Shown here in pieces: positions 36,864 through 46,050 of a stretch of 64,000 nucleotides of DNA; within the stretch, counting starts at the first letter, position 1, and the number at the start of each line of letters is the position of its first letter. Source of the stretch: JAFDZV01 sp964455525 (GTDB taxonomy: Bacteria; Bacteroidota; Ignavibacteria; OLB7). Below the pieces are notes generated by a model, which did no database searches, had not been told where the DNA came from, and was given only the letters and a program-made list of their open reading frames with translations. Both the position numbers and the translations under genes were made by a program. The stretch is taken from NCBI GenBank assembly GCA_964455525.1, contig CAYVWR010000002.1, positions 1-64,000 on the forward strand, written 5' to 3'.

Positions 36864-37185
36864 AGCCATAGCGACTATGGTTCCGGCATTGAGATATGAT
36901 AACGTGCTCCCTTTGGGATATTACATCATGGGATTGCGCTGCTGTTATCGTTCCTGTATGCCTGTTGCACACCATCTGATCCATTAATACATGCTACGGC
37001 GAATATTCTCCGGTATTCGCCGGGCATTTCTACCCAAATATCATTCTGTCCAGAATGATAATCACCTCAGCTATGAGCTGTATCCATTGCATCCTGTTGC
37101 TTTATAGGCTGCCCCAGGATAATCGCTCCGATGCCGAGTGCACTACTGTTCAATACCGTTTCTACCTCAACTCAACCCGTTCTGT

Positions 37186-39960
37186 ATGAAAGCTCGACAC
37201 AGAATACTCATGTGGATGATGGCCGTAATCATCGGCCTGAGCGCCACGCTTGACGTAAGCGCACAGTTCCGGCGCAAGGATATCTACGATGCCGTTTATA
37301 ACGGCCAGCGCCATCGGCTGCGCGAATTGATTATGCAGTGGCTTACGGTTTATCCAACCACAAATCCGCTCAACCCGATCAAGCAGCATCTGGATATTAT
37401 CGTGCCGCTTGGCTCCGGCGGTATCCATTGCAATACAGCCACATTCCTTACTTGGCATCGGCAGTATATCGACCAGCTCGAAACATGGCTGATGGGACAG
37501 CCGGACGGGCCTCGGTTTGTTCCGCTGCCGAAGTGGAACCCGACAACGGTGATCCCGGGCGAGTTCTTCAACAGCGCAGTCCCTCCCGGCCGTGCTGTTG
37601 TTACCGGCTATACCGATCTGGCCATCCAGAACCCCAACTCGATCCCAGGGATCAACATTGCCAGGTTCCTGAGCGCCTCCACCATTTGCGATTACGCCGC
37701 GGGAGTCCGTAATCGTTTCTGCATGGGCTTTGGCCCCTACACATCGAACGGGAGCGCGCTGGACAACTTTGCATGGGATCTGGAGCGCGCACACAATGCG
37801 GTGCACAACAACACCGGTGGCGTGATGGCACAGGGCGCATCGCCAGCCGCAGCGATCTTCTTTCTCTGGCATGCATTTGTCGATGATGCCTACCAGCACT
37901 ATCTGTGCAATTGCACCGGCAGCTATCCTCAGAAGGATCTCTATATCAAGGATAATGATGCTGATATCGGCGATCAGCCGAATACTACCACCGGCGTGTT
38001 TTACCTCAGCCCGGAGATCTGGGTACGCCAGAACCAGGATGTGTTCAGCGGCGGACGTTATAGCCTCCAGGATAATCCGAACCGGCATGAAAACGCCGAG
38101 TACAAGATCTCGGGCAATAACTATATCTATGTCCGCGTGCGCAACAAGGGATGCCTTCCAACAGTAGCCAACGAGATGCGCCTGCGGGTGTACTGGAGCA
38201 AGGCACAGACCGGAGGCTGGACCTGGCCGAACGACTGGACGAACACGCCACCGCAGATCCCGAAGCGTGGCGACGAGGTGACCAATCCCAGTGTTCCGGT
38301 CTATGTTCCTGTTCTGCAACCGGGCGAAAGCTGGGTGGCCGAAGTGCCGTGGCATGCCCCGAACCCGGCCGATTATCCTACCGATTCCTATCACTTCTGT
38401 CTGCTGGCACGTATCGTCTCGACATCGGACCCGATGGCCGTGGTCGAGGGAACGGATGTTGGCGCGAACACGCGCAACAACAACAACATCGCCTGGAAGA
38501 ACGTGACGGTGAGAAACGATGATCCGTTCAATATCGTCGCGCCGGACCGGCACCCGTGGAACACCGTGCATGTTCGCCCGACGAACGAGCATGCGACCGT
38601 ACGGTTGCAATTCGATTTCCCGGGCGATCATGGCGTGCATGCGACCGTCGAGCTGCGCGGAGAACTGTTCGAGCGCTGGAGGGAAGGGGGAGCGCAGGGG
38701 CGTGGCGTGACGCTGATCGGGAAGAACCAGCTTCGGATCGAGTCCCCGGGAGCATATATCGAGGGCTTCCGGCTCAACTATGACCAGATCTACACGCTGG
38801 GGGTGAACCCGTATGTGGAGTACGACAATGAGTATCAGGGGAAGGTTCTCGAGTATGGGGACCGGGTGAACTTCAACGTGATCCAGTCGGAAGCCAATGC
38901 CGATGGAACCTATGGTATCGTAGGCGGGAACAACTACGAGATCCGCCTGGTGCAGTCGGAGGAGACCAAGTGCGGTGAATTTATACAGGATGTGCGGGTC
39001 ACTATGCCAAGCTGCCCGGATGCCAGCGATGGCTCCATTCGCCTGTCGCTGCCCAAGGGCAGCTACACATACTTCTGGAGCACGGGAGCGCGCTCGGAGT
39101 CGATCGATGGCCTTGCACCAGGCAGCTACTGGGTTGTGGTGCGGATGAACGATAAGTGCATCGAACGCCGCGAGTTCATCCTGAAGGATCGCTCGGGGCT
39201 GAGCACGAGCATCTCTTCGGAGATTCCGCGCTGCCAGTTGGATAATGGCAGTGCAGCGGTGAGTGTACAGGGCGGTAAGCCACCATATGCCTACCAGTGG
39301 TATCGCGATGGCAGGCTGATCGATGGCGCCACAAATCCCAATCTTGGGAATATGGGCTTCGGTGCTTATACCGTTCGTGTGACCGATGCCGCCGGTTGCA
39401 CCATTACTGATGCCGTGCATTTCGATAACGATTTCATGCCGATCAGTCTGTGGTTCGATGTTACCGATGCAAGCTCACCGGATGCTGCCGATGGTTCCAT
39501 CGATATGACGGTGGTCAACGGCATGGACCCACTGAGGATTCAGTGGAGCAACGGCCAGACGGTCGAAGATCCGAGCAACCTGCCGCCGGGCGATTATTCG
39601 GTGACGGTGATCGATATGATGGGCTGCGTTGCCAATGGAACCGTGACGGTGGGCGTTGCACAAAACAACAACCTCCAGTCAGGGGTCTCGCCAGACGCTG
39701 ATCTGACGGTGCTCTCGGTGGTGCCGAACCCGGTGAAGGATCTGGCGGAGATCCAGTACACGCTGCGCTACTCGACACCGGTACGCGTTGAGGTGTACGA
39801 TGATCTCGGCAGGCTTGCGACCTCCTACGAGCAGGGAGTCAAGCCGGTTGGCGTGAACTCGGCCTGGATCGAGACGAGCGGTCTGGCCAGTGGCCGGTAC
39901 TCCTGCCGGCTGGTGTTCAGAGGTGGGGTGACCGCAGTGCCCTTTGTCGTGGTGCGGTAA
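37186..39960 (+). CDS. Secreted tyrosinase-family (type-3 copper) protein 2 with SprB-like repeats and T9SS sorting domain
   Basis: The protein has 924 residues from ATG 37186, which opens a signal peptide (KARHRILMW, hydrophobic core, cleavage near VSAQ at 26-27). CuA ligands are His 68, 81 and 91 (KQHLDI, GGIHCN, TWHRQYIDQLE). CuB ligands are His 203, 207 and 229 (AHNAVHNNTGG, FFLWHAFVDD), with Asn after the first CuB His as in paralogue 1. The following beta-domain, SprB-like repeats (CPDASDGSIRL; SSPDAADGSIDM) and sorting domain (VVPNPVKDL to PFVVVR) match its neighbours. Most of the gene has clearly diverged from paralogue 3, yet the last 262 coding bases (39695-39956) are identical to it, pointing to gene conversion or a recent module exchange. 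There is no ribosome site of Shine-Dalgarno type. A terminator follows at 40004. Confidence 0.9.
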   Translation: MKARHRILMWMMAVIIGLSATLDVSAQFRRKDIYDAVYNGQRHRLRELIMQWLTVYPTTNPLNPIKQHLDIIVPLGSGGIHCNTATFLTWHRQYIDQLETWLMGQPDGPRFVPLPKWNPTTVIPGEFFNSAVPPGRAVVTGYTDLAIQNPNSIPGINIARFLSASTICDYAAGVRNRFCMGFGPYTSNGSALDNFAWDLERAHNAVHNNTGGVMAQGASPAAAIFFLWHAFVDDAYQHYLCNCTGSYPQKDLYIKDNDADIGDQPNTTTGVFYLSPEIWVRQNQDVFSGGRYSLQDNPNRHENAEYKISGNNYIYVRVRNKGCLPTVANEMRLRVYWSKAQTGGWTWPNDWTNTPPQIPKRGDEVTNPSVPVYVPVLQPGESWVAEVPWHAPNPADYPTDSYHFCLLARIVSTSDPMAVVEGTDVGANTRNNNNIAWKNVTVRNDDPFNIVAPDRHPWNTVHVRPTNEHATVRLQFDFPGDHGVHATVELRGELFERWREGGAQGRGVTLIGKNQLRIESPGAYIEGFRLNYDQIYTLGVNPYVEYDNEYQGKVLEYGDRVNFNVIQSEANADGTYGIVGGNNYEIRLVQSEETKCGEFIQDVRVTMPSCPDASDGSIRLSLPKGSYTYFWSTGARSESIDGLAPGSYWVVVRMNDKCIERREFILKDRSGLSTSISSEIPRCQLDNGSAAVSVQGGKPPYAYQWYRDGRLIDGATNPNLGNMGFGAYTVRVTDAAGCTITDAVHFDNDFMPISLWFDVTDASSPDAADGSIDMTVVNGMDPLRIQWSNGQTVEDPSNLPPGDYSVTVIDMMGCVANGTVTVGVAQNNNLQSGVSPDADLTVLSVVPNPVKDLAEIQYTLRYSTPVRVEVYDDLGRLATSYEQGVKPVGVNSAWIETSGLASGRYSCRLVFRGGVTAVPFVVVR
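39695..39956 (+). repeat. 262-bp block identical to 43077-43338 (sorting-domain DNA, first copy)
   Basis: Every base from ACGCTGATC at 39695 to GGTGCG at 39956 matches 43077-43338 at a constant offset of 3382. The identity stops just before the stop codons (TAA versus TAG). The flanks upstream differ within a few bases and become strongly diverged. The block covers the T9SS sorting domain. Confidence 0.95.
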
Positions 39961-40003
39961 CTGCCGCCGGGCAGGTGCCGTACATAGTCTAGGAAATGAT
40001 GAT

Positions 40004-40035
40004 AGCGGGCGCAGCCGTAGCAGGTTGCGCCCGCT
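40004..40035 (+). terminator. Intrinsic terminator of tyrosinase 2
   Basis: AGCGGGCGCA (40004-40013) pairs perfectly with TGCGCCCGCT (40026-40035) around 12 bases, followed by CTGTTTA, 43 bases after the stop. The arms resemble those of the tyrosinase 1 terminator. Confidence 0.78.
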
Positions 40036-40066
40036 CTGTTTACAGGCGGAGCCTGGCCACCAGGGT

Positions 40067-40117
40067 GGGGTACACAATGATGTACTGGCAGAACGAGGAG
40101 CATCCAGCATATGTTTG
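40067..40117 (+). promoter_or_regulatory. Promoter-like module of tyrosinase 3: G4, GTACA-N6-TGTAC palindrome, TATGTTTG
   Basis: Four Gs (40067-40070) run into GTACACAATGATGTACTG (40070-40087), identical to the module of tyrosinase 2. After 22 bases comes TATGTTTG (40110-40117), an exact TAnnTTTG match. The G-tract is the shortest of the three. Confidence 0.65.
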
Positions 40118-40540
40118 CACCTGATTTGTCGGGCTTTGGAACATCGGTATCCGGCCGATGGTTCTCTCCGGCGATCGCTAAACCCCCGCAATATCTTAGT
40201 GCCCTCGAATCACTGCGCCCGAACGCGTCGGGACCCGGTTGTTTCTGTTTCAGCAGAAGCAGCGGCCGCGCATGGCCCAGCCCAACGCTAGCCGATGGAT
40301 GCCATGCGGCAACCGATACGGCAGGCATAGTGATGGAGTGCCTTCATACTCTGGAGGCATACGTGCTGGCGCGAGTGGACCCCTCACACATCGGCTGCTC
40401 ATTGAAGTCGGCATGCCGACCATGCAATGGTTGGTGCTCACTCAGGCTTTGGCCTCGGCGATGGTCCCCGGTTCTCCGATACGTCCTGAATCATGAGTGT
40501 AGGAAGTTGCAGTGCTCATTCAACGTTAATCCACACTACT

Positions 40541-43342
40541 ATGAGAATCAGAAACACCTTGATAGCTGGCCTGCTATCGCTTGTAATGCTTGTGGGCGCC
40601 ACACTCGATGCCGATGCGCAGTACCGTAGGAAGGATATCTCTACCTTTAGCGGGATCGATCGCCATCGTCTGCGGGAGCTGATTATCCAGTGGCTTACAT
40701 TCCATCCGCTGACCGATCCACTGAATCCGGTTCAGCAGCACCTCGATGTTATCGGGCCTCTGCCGGGGGGCGTGCATTGCAAGACCGGCACCTTCCTTAC
40801 CTGGCATCGTCAGTATATCGAACAGCTTGAAGCATGGCTGATGGGGCAGCCGGATGGGCCACGGTTTGTTCCATTGCCGAAGTGGAGCCCGATCACCCCT
40901 ATCCCGGATGAGTTCTACAATAATCTTATCGCGCCCGGCCATGCGGTGGCATCATTTGGCGTGACCACGTTTCCCCCGCTGGGTGAGCAGGACCCGAATT
41001 CTCTGGGGGGATACGATTTCAGCCGATTTGGCAACCCCAGCACCGTGTGCAACTACGTTGCCGGCAACGAGACACGGTGGTGTATGGGAACACCAAGCAC
41101 GTTCATATCGTTCGGCAGCGCGTTCGATAATTTTGCAGCGGATCTTGAATGGGAACACGATCCGGTGCATATGAATATCGGCGGCGTCATGGGGTTCGGC
41201 CAGTCGCCTGCGGCGGCCATCTTCTGGCCCTGGCATTCCTATGTCGATGATCTGTATCAGTATTATCTCTGCCAGTGCACAGCCAGCTACCCGCAGACAG
41301 ATCTCTATATCAAGGATAATAACGAAGATATAGGCGACCAGCCGAACACTACCACCACGGTATTCTGGACCAGCCCGGAGATCTGGGTACGCCAGAACCA
41401 GGATGTGTTCAGCGGTGGACGTTATAGCCTCCAGGATGATCTGAACCGGCATGAAAACGCCGAGTACAAAACGACCGGCAATAACTATGTCTATGTGCGT
41501 GTGCGCAACAAGGGGTGCCTTGCAACGACGGCAACCGATGTGCGCCTGCGTGTCTACTGGAGCAAGGCGCAGACCGCAGGCTGGTCGTGGCCGGGCGACT
41601 GGACAAATACTCCTCCGGCTATTCCGAAGCGTGGTGATGAGATAACCAATCCAAGCGTTCCGCTCTATGTCCCCGCGTTGCAACCGGGGGAGACCTGGGT
41701 GGCCGAGGTACCCTGGCAGGCGCCAAATCCGGCCGATTATCCTACCGATTCCTATCATTTCTGTCTGGTGGCCCGTCTGCAATCGACGGTTGATCCGATG
41801 ACTCCGGCAGGTGAAGGAACCGATATCGGGCTTAATGCCAGGAACCAGAACAATATCGCCTGGAAGAACGTCACGGTGTTGGATAGCGATCCGTTCAATA
41901 TCGCCCCTCCTCCAGCCAACCAGCCGTGGAATACCCTGAAGGTGCGCAGCCTGAATAACCGGCCGCTGGCGGATACAAGAATTCAGTTCGATTTTCCCGC
42001 CAATCATGGTCTGACCGCCCTGGTCGAATTGCGCGATGAACTGTATGATGTATGGGCTGCCGGTGGTTATGCCGGGCGAGGAATTACGCCGATCGAGGGG
42101 ACCAAGCAGCTACGGGTTGATTCCTCGGGAGCATATATCGGTGGCCTTACCCTTGTGCCACGTATGATCTATACCATCGGGGTACGTCCATCGGTACACT
42201 ACGGCCAGGAATACCAGGGGGTGATTCTGAAGTATGGCGATCGTCTGAACTTCAATGTCAGCCACTATGAGCAACCTACCACAGGCGGCGGGCACAGGCT
42301 TGTCGGCGGCAATAATTATGAGCTTCGTATCACGCAGTCGGATCAGACAACGTGCGGCGAATTGATTCATAATGCAGAGCTGGTACGGCCAAGGTGCCCG
42401 AATGCCAATGATGGTGCCATCCGGCTTCATTTGGAACCGGGTCTCTATGAGTTCTTCTGGAGCAATGGAGGCCGTTCCAATGCGATCGAGAACGTTGCGC
42501 CAGGCACATACTGGGTGGTGGTCAGAAGCCGCGATAATTGCGTGGAGCGCCGCGAGTTCGTGCTGGAGAATGCATCCGGTTTACGTGCGGATATAACGTC
42601 GACAGTGCCACGCTGCCGCGCCGAGAACGGCAGCCTGTATGTGAATGCGCATGGCGGCCGTCCGCCCTATCGCTATCAGTGGTATCGCGATGGTGAGCCG
42701 ATCCAGGGAGCTACCAATCCTTCGCTACAGGGGGTTGGTTTTGGTATGTATACGGTTGTTGTTGCCGATACGGCCGGATGCGAGGTTACCGATGGGGTGA
42801 TCTTCGGCGATGATTTCATGCAGTTCCGTCTTGCATTCCAGGTTGTCGATGCAAGCTCGCCGCATTCTGCCGATGGCGCCATCAATCTGACGCCGGTGGA
42901 TGGTATGGGGCCGTTTACCTATCGGTGGAGCAATGGTGCGACAACAGAGGACCTGAGCAACCTGCCGCCGGGCGATTATTCGGTGATCGTTGTCGATCAT
43001 ATGGGCTGTGTTGCCAATGGAACCGTGGTGGTGGGCGTTATACAGAACAACAACCTCCAGTCGGTGGACTCGCCAAACGCTGATCTGACGGTGCTCTCGG
43101 TGGTGCCGAACCCGGTGAAGGATCTGGCGGAGATCCAGTACACGCTGCGCTACTCGACACCGGTACGCGTTGAGGTGTACGATGATCTCGGCAGGCTTGC
43201 GACCTCCTACGAGCAGGGAGTCAAGCCGGTTGGCGTGAACTCGGCCTGGATCGAGACGAGCGGTCTGGCCAGTGGCCGGTACTCCTGCCGGCTGGTGTTC
43301 AGAGGTGGGGTGACCGCAGTGCCCTTTGTCGTGGTGCGATAG
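40541..43342 (+). CDS. Secreted tyrosinase-family (type-3 copper) protein 3 with SprB-like repeats and T9SS sorting domain
   Basis: The protein has 933 residues from ATG 40541, which opens a signal peptide (MRIRNTLIAG, cleavage near ADAQ at 26-27). CuA ligands are His 67, 79 and 89 (QQHLDV, GGVHCK, TWHRQYIEQLE). CuB ligands are His 206, 210 and 232 (EHDPVHMNIGG, FWPWHSYVDD). Here the residue after the first CuB His is Asp 207, not Asn as in the two paralogues; in characterised enzymes this position influences monophenolase versus diphenolase activity. The beta-domain, SprB-like repeats (CPNANDGAIRL; SSPHSADGAINL) and T9SS sorting domain follow. The last 262 coding bases before the stop are identical to those of tyrosinase 2. 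A strong intrinsic terminator ends the cluster. Confidence 0.9.
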   Translation: MRIRNTLIAGLLSLVMLVGATLDADAQYRRKDISTFSGIDRHRLRELIIQWLTFHPLTDPLNPVQQHLDVIGPLPGGVHCKTGTFLTWHRQYIEQLEAWLMGQPDGPRFVPLPKWSPITPIPDEFYNNLIAPGHAVASFGVTTFPPLGEQDPNSLGGYDFSRFGNPSTVCNYVAGNETRWCMGTPSTFISFGSAFDNFAADLEWEHDPVHMNIGGVMGFGQSPAAAIFWPWHSYVDDLYQYYLCQCTASYPQTDLYIKDNNEDIGDQPNTTTTVFWTSPEIWVRQNQDVFSGGRYSLQDDLNRHENAEYKTTGNNYVYVRVRNKGCLATTATDVRLRVYWSKAQTAGWSWPGDWTNTPPAIPKRGDEITNPSVPLYVPALQPGETWVAEVPWQAPNPADYPTDSYHFCLVARLQSTVDPMTPAGEGTDIGLNARNQNNIAWKNVTVLDSDPFNIAPPPANQPWNTLKVRSLNNRPLADTRIQFDFPANHGLTALVELRDELYDVWAAGGYAGRGITPIEGTKQLRVDSSGAYIGGLTLVPRMIYTIGVRPSVHYGQEYQGVILKYGDRLNFNVSHYEQPTTGGGHRLVGGNNYELRITQSDQTTCGELIHNAELVRPRCPNANDGAIRLHLEPGLYEFFWSNGGRSNAIENVAPGTYWVVVRSRDNCVERREFVLENASGLRADITSTVPRCRAENGSLYVNAHGGRPPYRYQWYRDGEPIQGATNPSLQGVGFGMYTVVVADTAGCEVTDGVIFGDDFMQFRLAFQVVDASSPHSADGAINLTPVDGMGPFTYRWSNGATTEDLSNLPPGDYSVIVVDHMGCVANGTVVVGVIQNNNLQSVDSPNADLTVLSVVPNPVKDLAEIQYTLRYSTPVRVEVYDDLGRLATSYEQGVKPVGVNSAWIETSGLASGRYSCRLVFRGGVTAVPFVVVR
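43077..43338 (+). repeat. 262-bp block identical to 39695-39956 (sorting-domain DNA, second copy)
   Basis: This is the second copy of the perfect repeat, encoding the T9SS sorting domain of tyrosinase 3. Tyrosinase 1 has only a diverged version of this segment. Confidence 0.95.
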
Positions 43343-43378
43343 GAACGCACCCTGTCCGGCGATGATTCGCATACTGAG

Positions 43379-43413
43379 ATGGGCATGGTTCGCAGGAGCC
43401 ATGCCCATTTTTT
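43379..43413 (+). terminator. Strong intrinsic terminator of tyrosinase 3
   Basis: ATGGGCATGGTTC (43379-43391) pairs with GAGCCATGCCCAT (43396-43408), 13 bp with one G-T pair around a 4-base loop, directly followed by a run of Ts (43408-43413). It lies 37 bases after the stop codon. Confidence 0.92.
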
Positions 43414-43611
43414 ATACACGGGACGAGACGCTGCTGGCCGGTAGATGCATCTGCCGGCACATCATCCGGGAGTTCACATCGTTCTCCGCCACATCTCCCG
43501 GCCGTGGGCATCCAGAGGGAGCACGGCACAGGCGGGGGAGCCGCGGAGAATACCACGGATCTTTTGCACCGGTGCGCCCTGGGATGAACGGGTGTTCGTA
43601 TCTTCACGGTA

Positions 43612-45837
43612 ATGAAGGAACAAGCTACAAAGAAGGGCAAGGGGAAGGTGGCCGAGGAGAAGAAGGAGGCCGTGGAACGGGTGTTCCCGTTGCAGTTCGT
43701 CAAGGGGATCGGCCCCGCCAGGGGAGCGGCTCTTGCGGAGCTTGGTGTGCTTACTGTGCGCGATCTGCTGTTGTTTGCGCCGCGTGGATATCTTGACCGC
43801 CGCACCGTTCTGCCGCTTCGCCAGATACGGCTGCTGCTGGCGGGAGAGGATGGGACGCCGGATCAGGTGACGGCGATTGTGGAGGTGAAACGGTTGCAGT
43901 TGTTCGAGACCGGCAAGGGGCGCAAACGCCTTGTGATCCGTGTGTTCGATGCAACCGGCGAGGCGAACCTTGTCTTCTTCCAGGGGGCACAGTGGTTCAT
44001 CAAGGCATACCAGCCAGGCGAGATCCTGGCCGTGAGCGGTCCTCCTGAGATATTCGGTGGGACGTTGCAGTGGACGCACCCGGAGCTGGAGCGGATCGAC
44101 CGCGACGAGGAGCGCCTGATCCACAGCGGCCGGATCATCCCGCAGTACCGCGAGGGTTCCAGGATGAAATCGGTCGGGCTTACCTCGCGCTCCATGCGCT
44201 CGCTTATCGAAAATATCTTCGAGCTGTATGTCGAGCAGGAGCTGAAGGAGACCCTGCCGGATGAGATTCTCGGCGCCTACAATCTGATGCCCTTTGCCGA
44301 TGCTGTGCGCCAGGTCCATTTTCCTGATACCGAGGACTCGCTGGATCGTGCGCGCTACCGCATGAAGTTCGAGGAGCTGTTCTATTTCGAGCTTGGCCTG
44401 GCCGTTACCAAGCAGATCGTCCGCACCCAGGAACCCGGCATCGCCTTCGATACAAAGAGCACGATCGCCCGGCAGTTGCTGGAGAAGCTTGGCTTCGAGC
44501 TTACCGGCGCGCAGAAGCGAACGCTGAAGGAAATCCTCGACGACATGGGGATGGCACATGCCATGAACCGTCTGTTGCAGGGGGATGTTGGCTCGGGCAA
44601 GACCATCGTGGCGCTGCTGGCGATGCTTGTGGCGGTGGAGAACGGGTATCAGTGCGCGTTCATGGTCCCGACCGAGATCCTCGCGGAGCAGCATTTGCAG
44701 ACTTTGAAGCGTCTGCTGGAAGGCCTCCCGGTTACCGTCACGCTCCTTGTTGGCGGATTGAAGAAAAAAATGCGGGGAGAGATCCTGTACGCCATACGAA
44801 ACAACGAGGTGAACATCGTCGTTGGCACACATGCGCTCTTTCAGGATGAGGTGGAGTATGCCAACCTTGGGCTTGTGGTGATCGACGAACAGCATCGCTT
44901 CGGCGTGGAGCAGCGGGCATCGCTGCGCAACAAGGGACGGCGCCCGGATACGCTTATCATGACCGCCACGCCGATCCCCCGTACGCTGACGATGACCCTG
45001 TACGGCGATCTCGATGTTTCGGTGATCGATGAACTGCCTGCCAATAGAAAGCCTGTGCGCACAGCCGTGCGTTTCGAGACCAATATCGACGGGGTCTGGG
45101 AGTTCCTCCGAAGCGAGGTGAAATCGGGGCGGCAGGGGTATGTGGTCTATCCGTTGGTGGAGAAATCGGAGAAGCTGGAGCTGAAGTCGGCCGTGGAGCA
45201 TTTCGAGTTCCTGGCAAGCCAGGTGTTTCCCGATCTCCGGCTTGGCCTGCTCCACGGCCAGATGTTCTGGTATGAGAAGGAGGACGTGATGCGCGATTTT
45301 CTGGCGCGAAACATCGATGTGCTGATCGCTACCACGGTGATCGAGGTGGGCATCGATGTGCCCAATGCCAGCGTGATGGTGATAGAAAACGCGGAGCGGT
45401 TCGGGCTATCGCAGCTTCATCAGCTTCGCGGACGGGTGGGGCGCGGCAACGATCAATCGTATTGCGTGCTTATGACCAAGGATCATTTCCGCTATCATCT
45501 GATGCCGGGCATGACCCAGAACGAGGCGCGCAAGGAACGAAAGTCGGTGATACGGCGCTTGCAGGCGATGGTGGATACAAGCGATGGGTTCCGTATCAGC
45601 GAGATCGATCTGGAGTTGCGTGGCCCCGGCGATCTGGTCGGCACGCGACAGAGCGGTCTGCCTGAGTTCAAGTATGCCGATCTGGTTGCCGATGGGCCTA
45701 TCATCGTGCAGGCCCGCGAGGCCGCTTTTGCCGTGGTCGAGGAGGACCCCGATCTCTCTCTGGCCAAACACTCTACCATCCTTGCCGGGTATACTGCGGC
45801 GCTCAACCGCGCCATGCTCTATGCCGATGTGGGATAG
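43612..45837 (+). CDS. recG: ATP-dependent DNA helicase RecG
   Basis: The protein has 741 residues. RecG remodels stalled replication forks and branched DNA. After a Lys/Glu-rich start, the wedge (OB-fold) domain shows FVKGIGPARGAALAELG and LLLFAPRGYLDR. The helicase core has Walker A in LLQGDVGSGKTIVALLA (about residue 324), TEILAEQH, Walker B DEQH in VVIDEQHRFGVEQR, MTATPIPRTL, and the C-terminal motifs VIEVGIDVPNAS and HQLRGRVGRG, then the RecG-specific ELRGPGDLVGTRQSG. The basic N-terminal extension of about 20 residues is longer than usual, but ATG 43612 is the first in-frame start. It is transcribed alone, downstream of the tyrosinase 3 terminator. Confidence 0.96.
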   Translation: MKEQATKKGKGKVAEEKKEAVERVFPLQFVKGIGPARGAALAELGVLTVRDLLLFAPRGYLDRRTVLPLRQIRLLLAGEDGTPDQVTAIVEVKRLQLFETGKGRKRLVIRVFDATGEANLVFFQGAQWFIKAYQPGEILAVSGPPEIFGGTLQWTHPELERIDRDEERLIHSGRIIPQYREGSRMKSVGLTSRSMRSLIENIFELYVEQELKETLPDEILGAYNLMPFADAVRQVHFPDTEDSLDRARYRMKFEELFYFELGLAVTKQIVRTQEPGIAFDTKSTIARQLLEKLGFELTGAQKRTLKEILDDMGMAHAMNRLLQGDVGSGKTIVALLAMLVAVENGYQCAFMVPTEILAEQHLQTLKRLLEGLPVTVTLLVGGLKKKMRGEILYAIRNNEVNIVVGTHALFQDEVEYANLGLVVIDEQHRFGVEQRASLRNKGRRPDTLIMTATPIPRTLTMTLYGDLDVSVIDELPANRKPVRTAVRFETNIDGVWEFLRSEVKSGRQGYVVYPLVEKSEKLELKSAVEHFEFLASQVFPDLRLGLLHGQMFWYEKEDVMRDFLARNIDVLIATTVIEVGIDVPNASVMVIENAERFGLSQLHQLRGRVGRGNDQSYCVLMTKDHFRYHLMPGMTQNEARKERKSVIRRLQAMVDTSDGFRISEIDLELRGPGDLVGTRQSGLPEFKYADLVADGPIIVQAREAAFAVVEEDPDLSLAKHSTILAGYTAALNRAMLYADVG

Positions 45838-46050
45838 ATGCTCCGCGCTGTGCCGGCAGCATATGCCACACCTGCACGGCGGTCCGTGAACTCCCCTTCC
45901 TCATCTGATGGCATGCCGATGGCCGCACCCCGCTTATCGTATGCGCCCGCTCACCGGTTGGCCTGCTTCTGGCTTGGTATTCCGATGATCTCTCTGCTGT
46001 GGCATGGTAGCCGATGCAGCAGTCATCCATGAATATTAGCGCATCCGGCA

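Larger units (their letters stand above)
36697..37185. other. Intergenic region tyrosinase 1 / tyrosinase 2
   Basis: These 489 bases contain the intrinsic terminator of tyrosinase 1 (36742-36769), the second promoter-like module (36804-36863) and a 322-base leader. No gene is supported; the in-frame start at 37138 precedes the signal peptide. Confidence 0.75.
39961..40540. other. Intergenic region tyrosinase 2 / tyrosinase 3
   Basis: These 580 bases hold the terminator of tyrosinase 2 (40004-40035), the third promoter-like module (40067-40117) and a 423-base leader. Open frames inside the leader have no motif or hydrophobic segment, and the start at 40493 precedes the signal peptide. Confidence 0.7.

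Noticed and set aside
37162..39420. Minus-strand open frame of 752 codons opposite tyrosinase 2 (similar ones oppose tyrosinases 1 and 3)
   Set aside because: The plus-strand protein has signal peptide, copper ligands and sorting domain; the antisense product has none, and the pattern repeats opposite every paralogue as expected of a shadow.
40111..40492. Possible gene in the leader of tyrosinase 3
   Set aside because: The frame begins inside the TATGTTTG box and encodes Cys/Arg/Pro-rich sequence with no family resemblance; it overlaps the tyrosinase start.
43474..45255. Minus-strand open frame of 593 codons opposite recG
   Set aside because: RecG on the plus strand carries all helicase motifs in order; the antisense frame has no motif.
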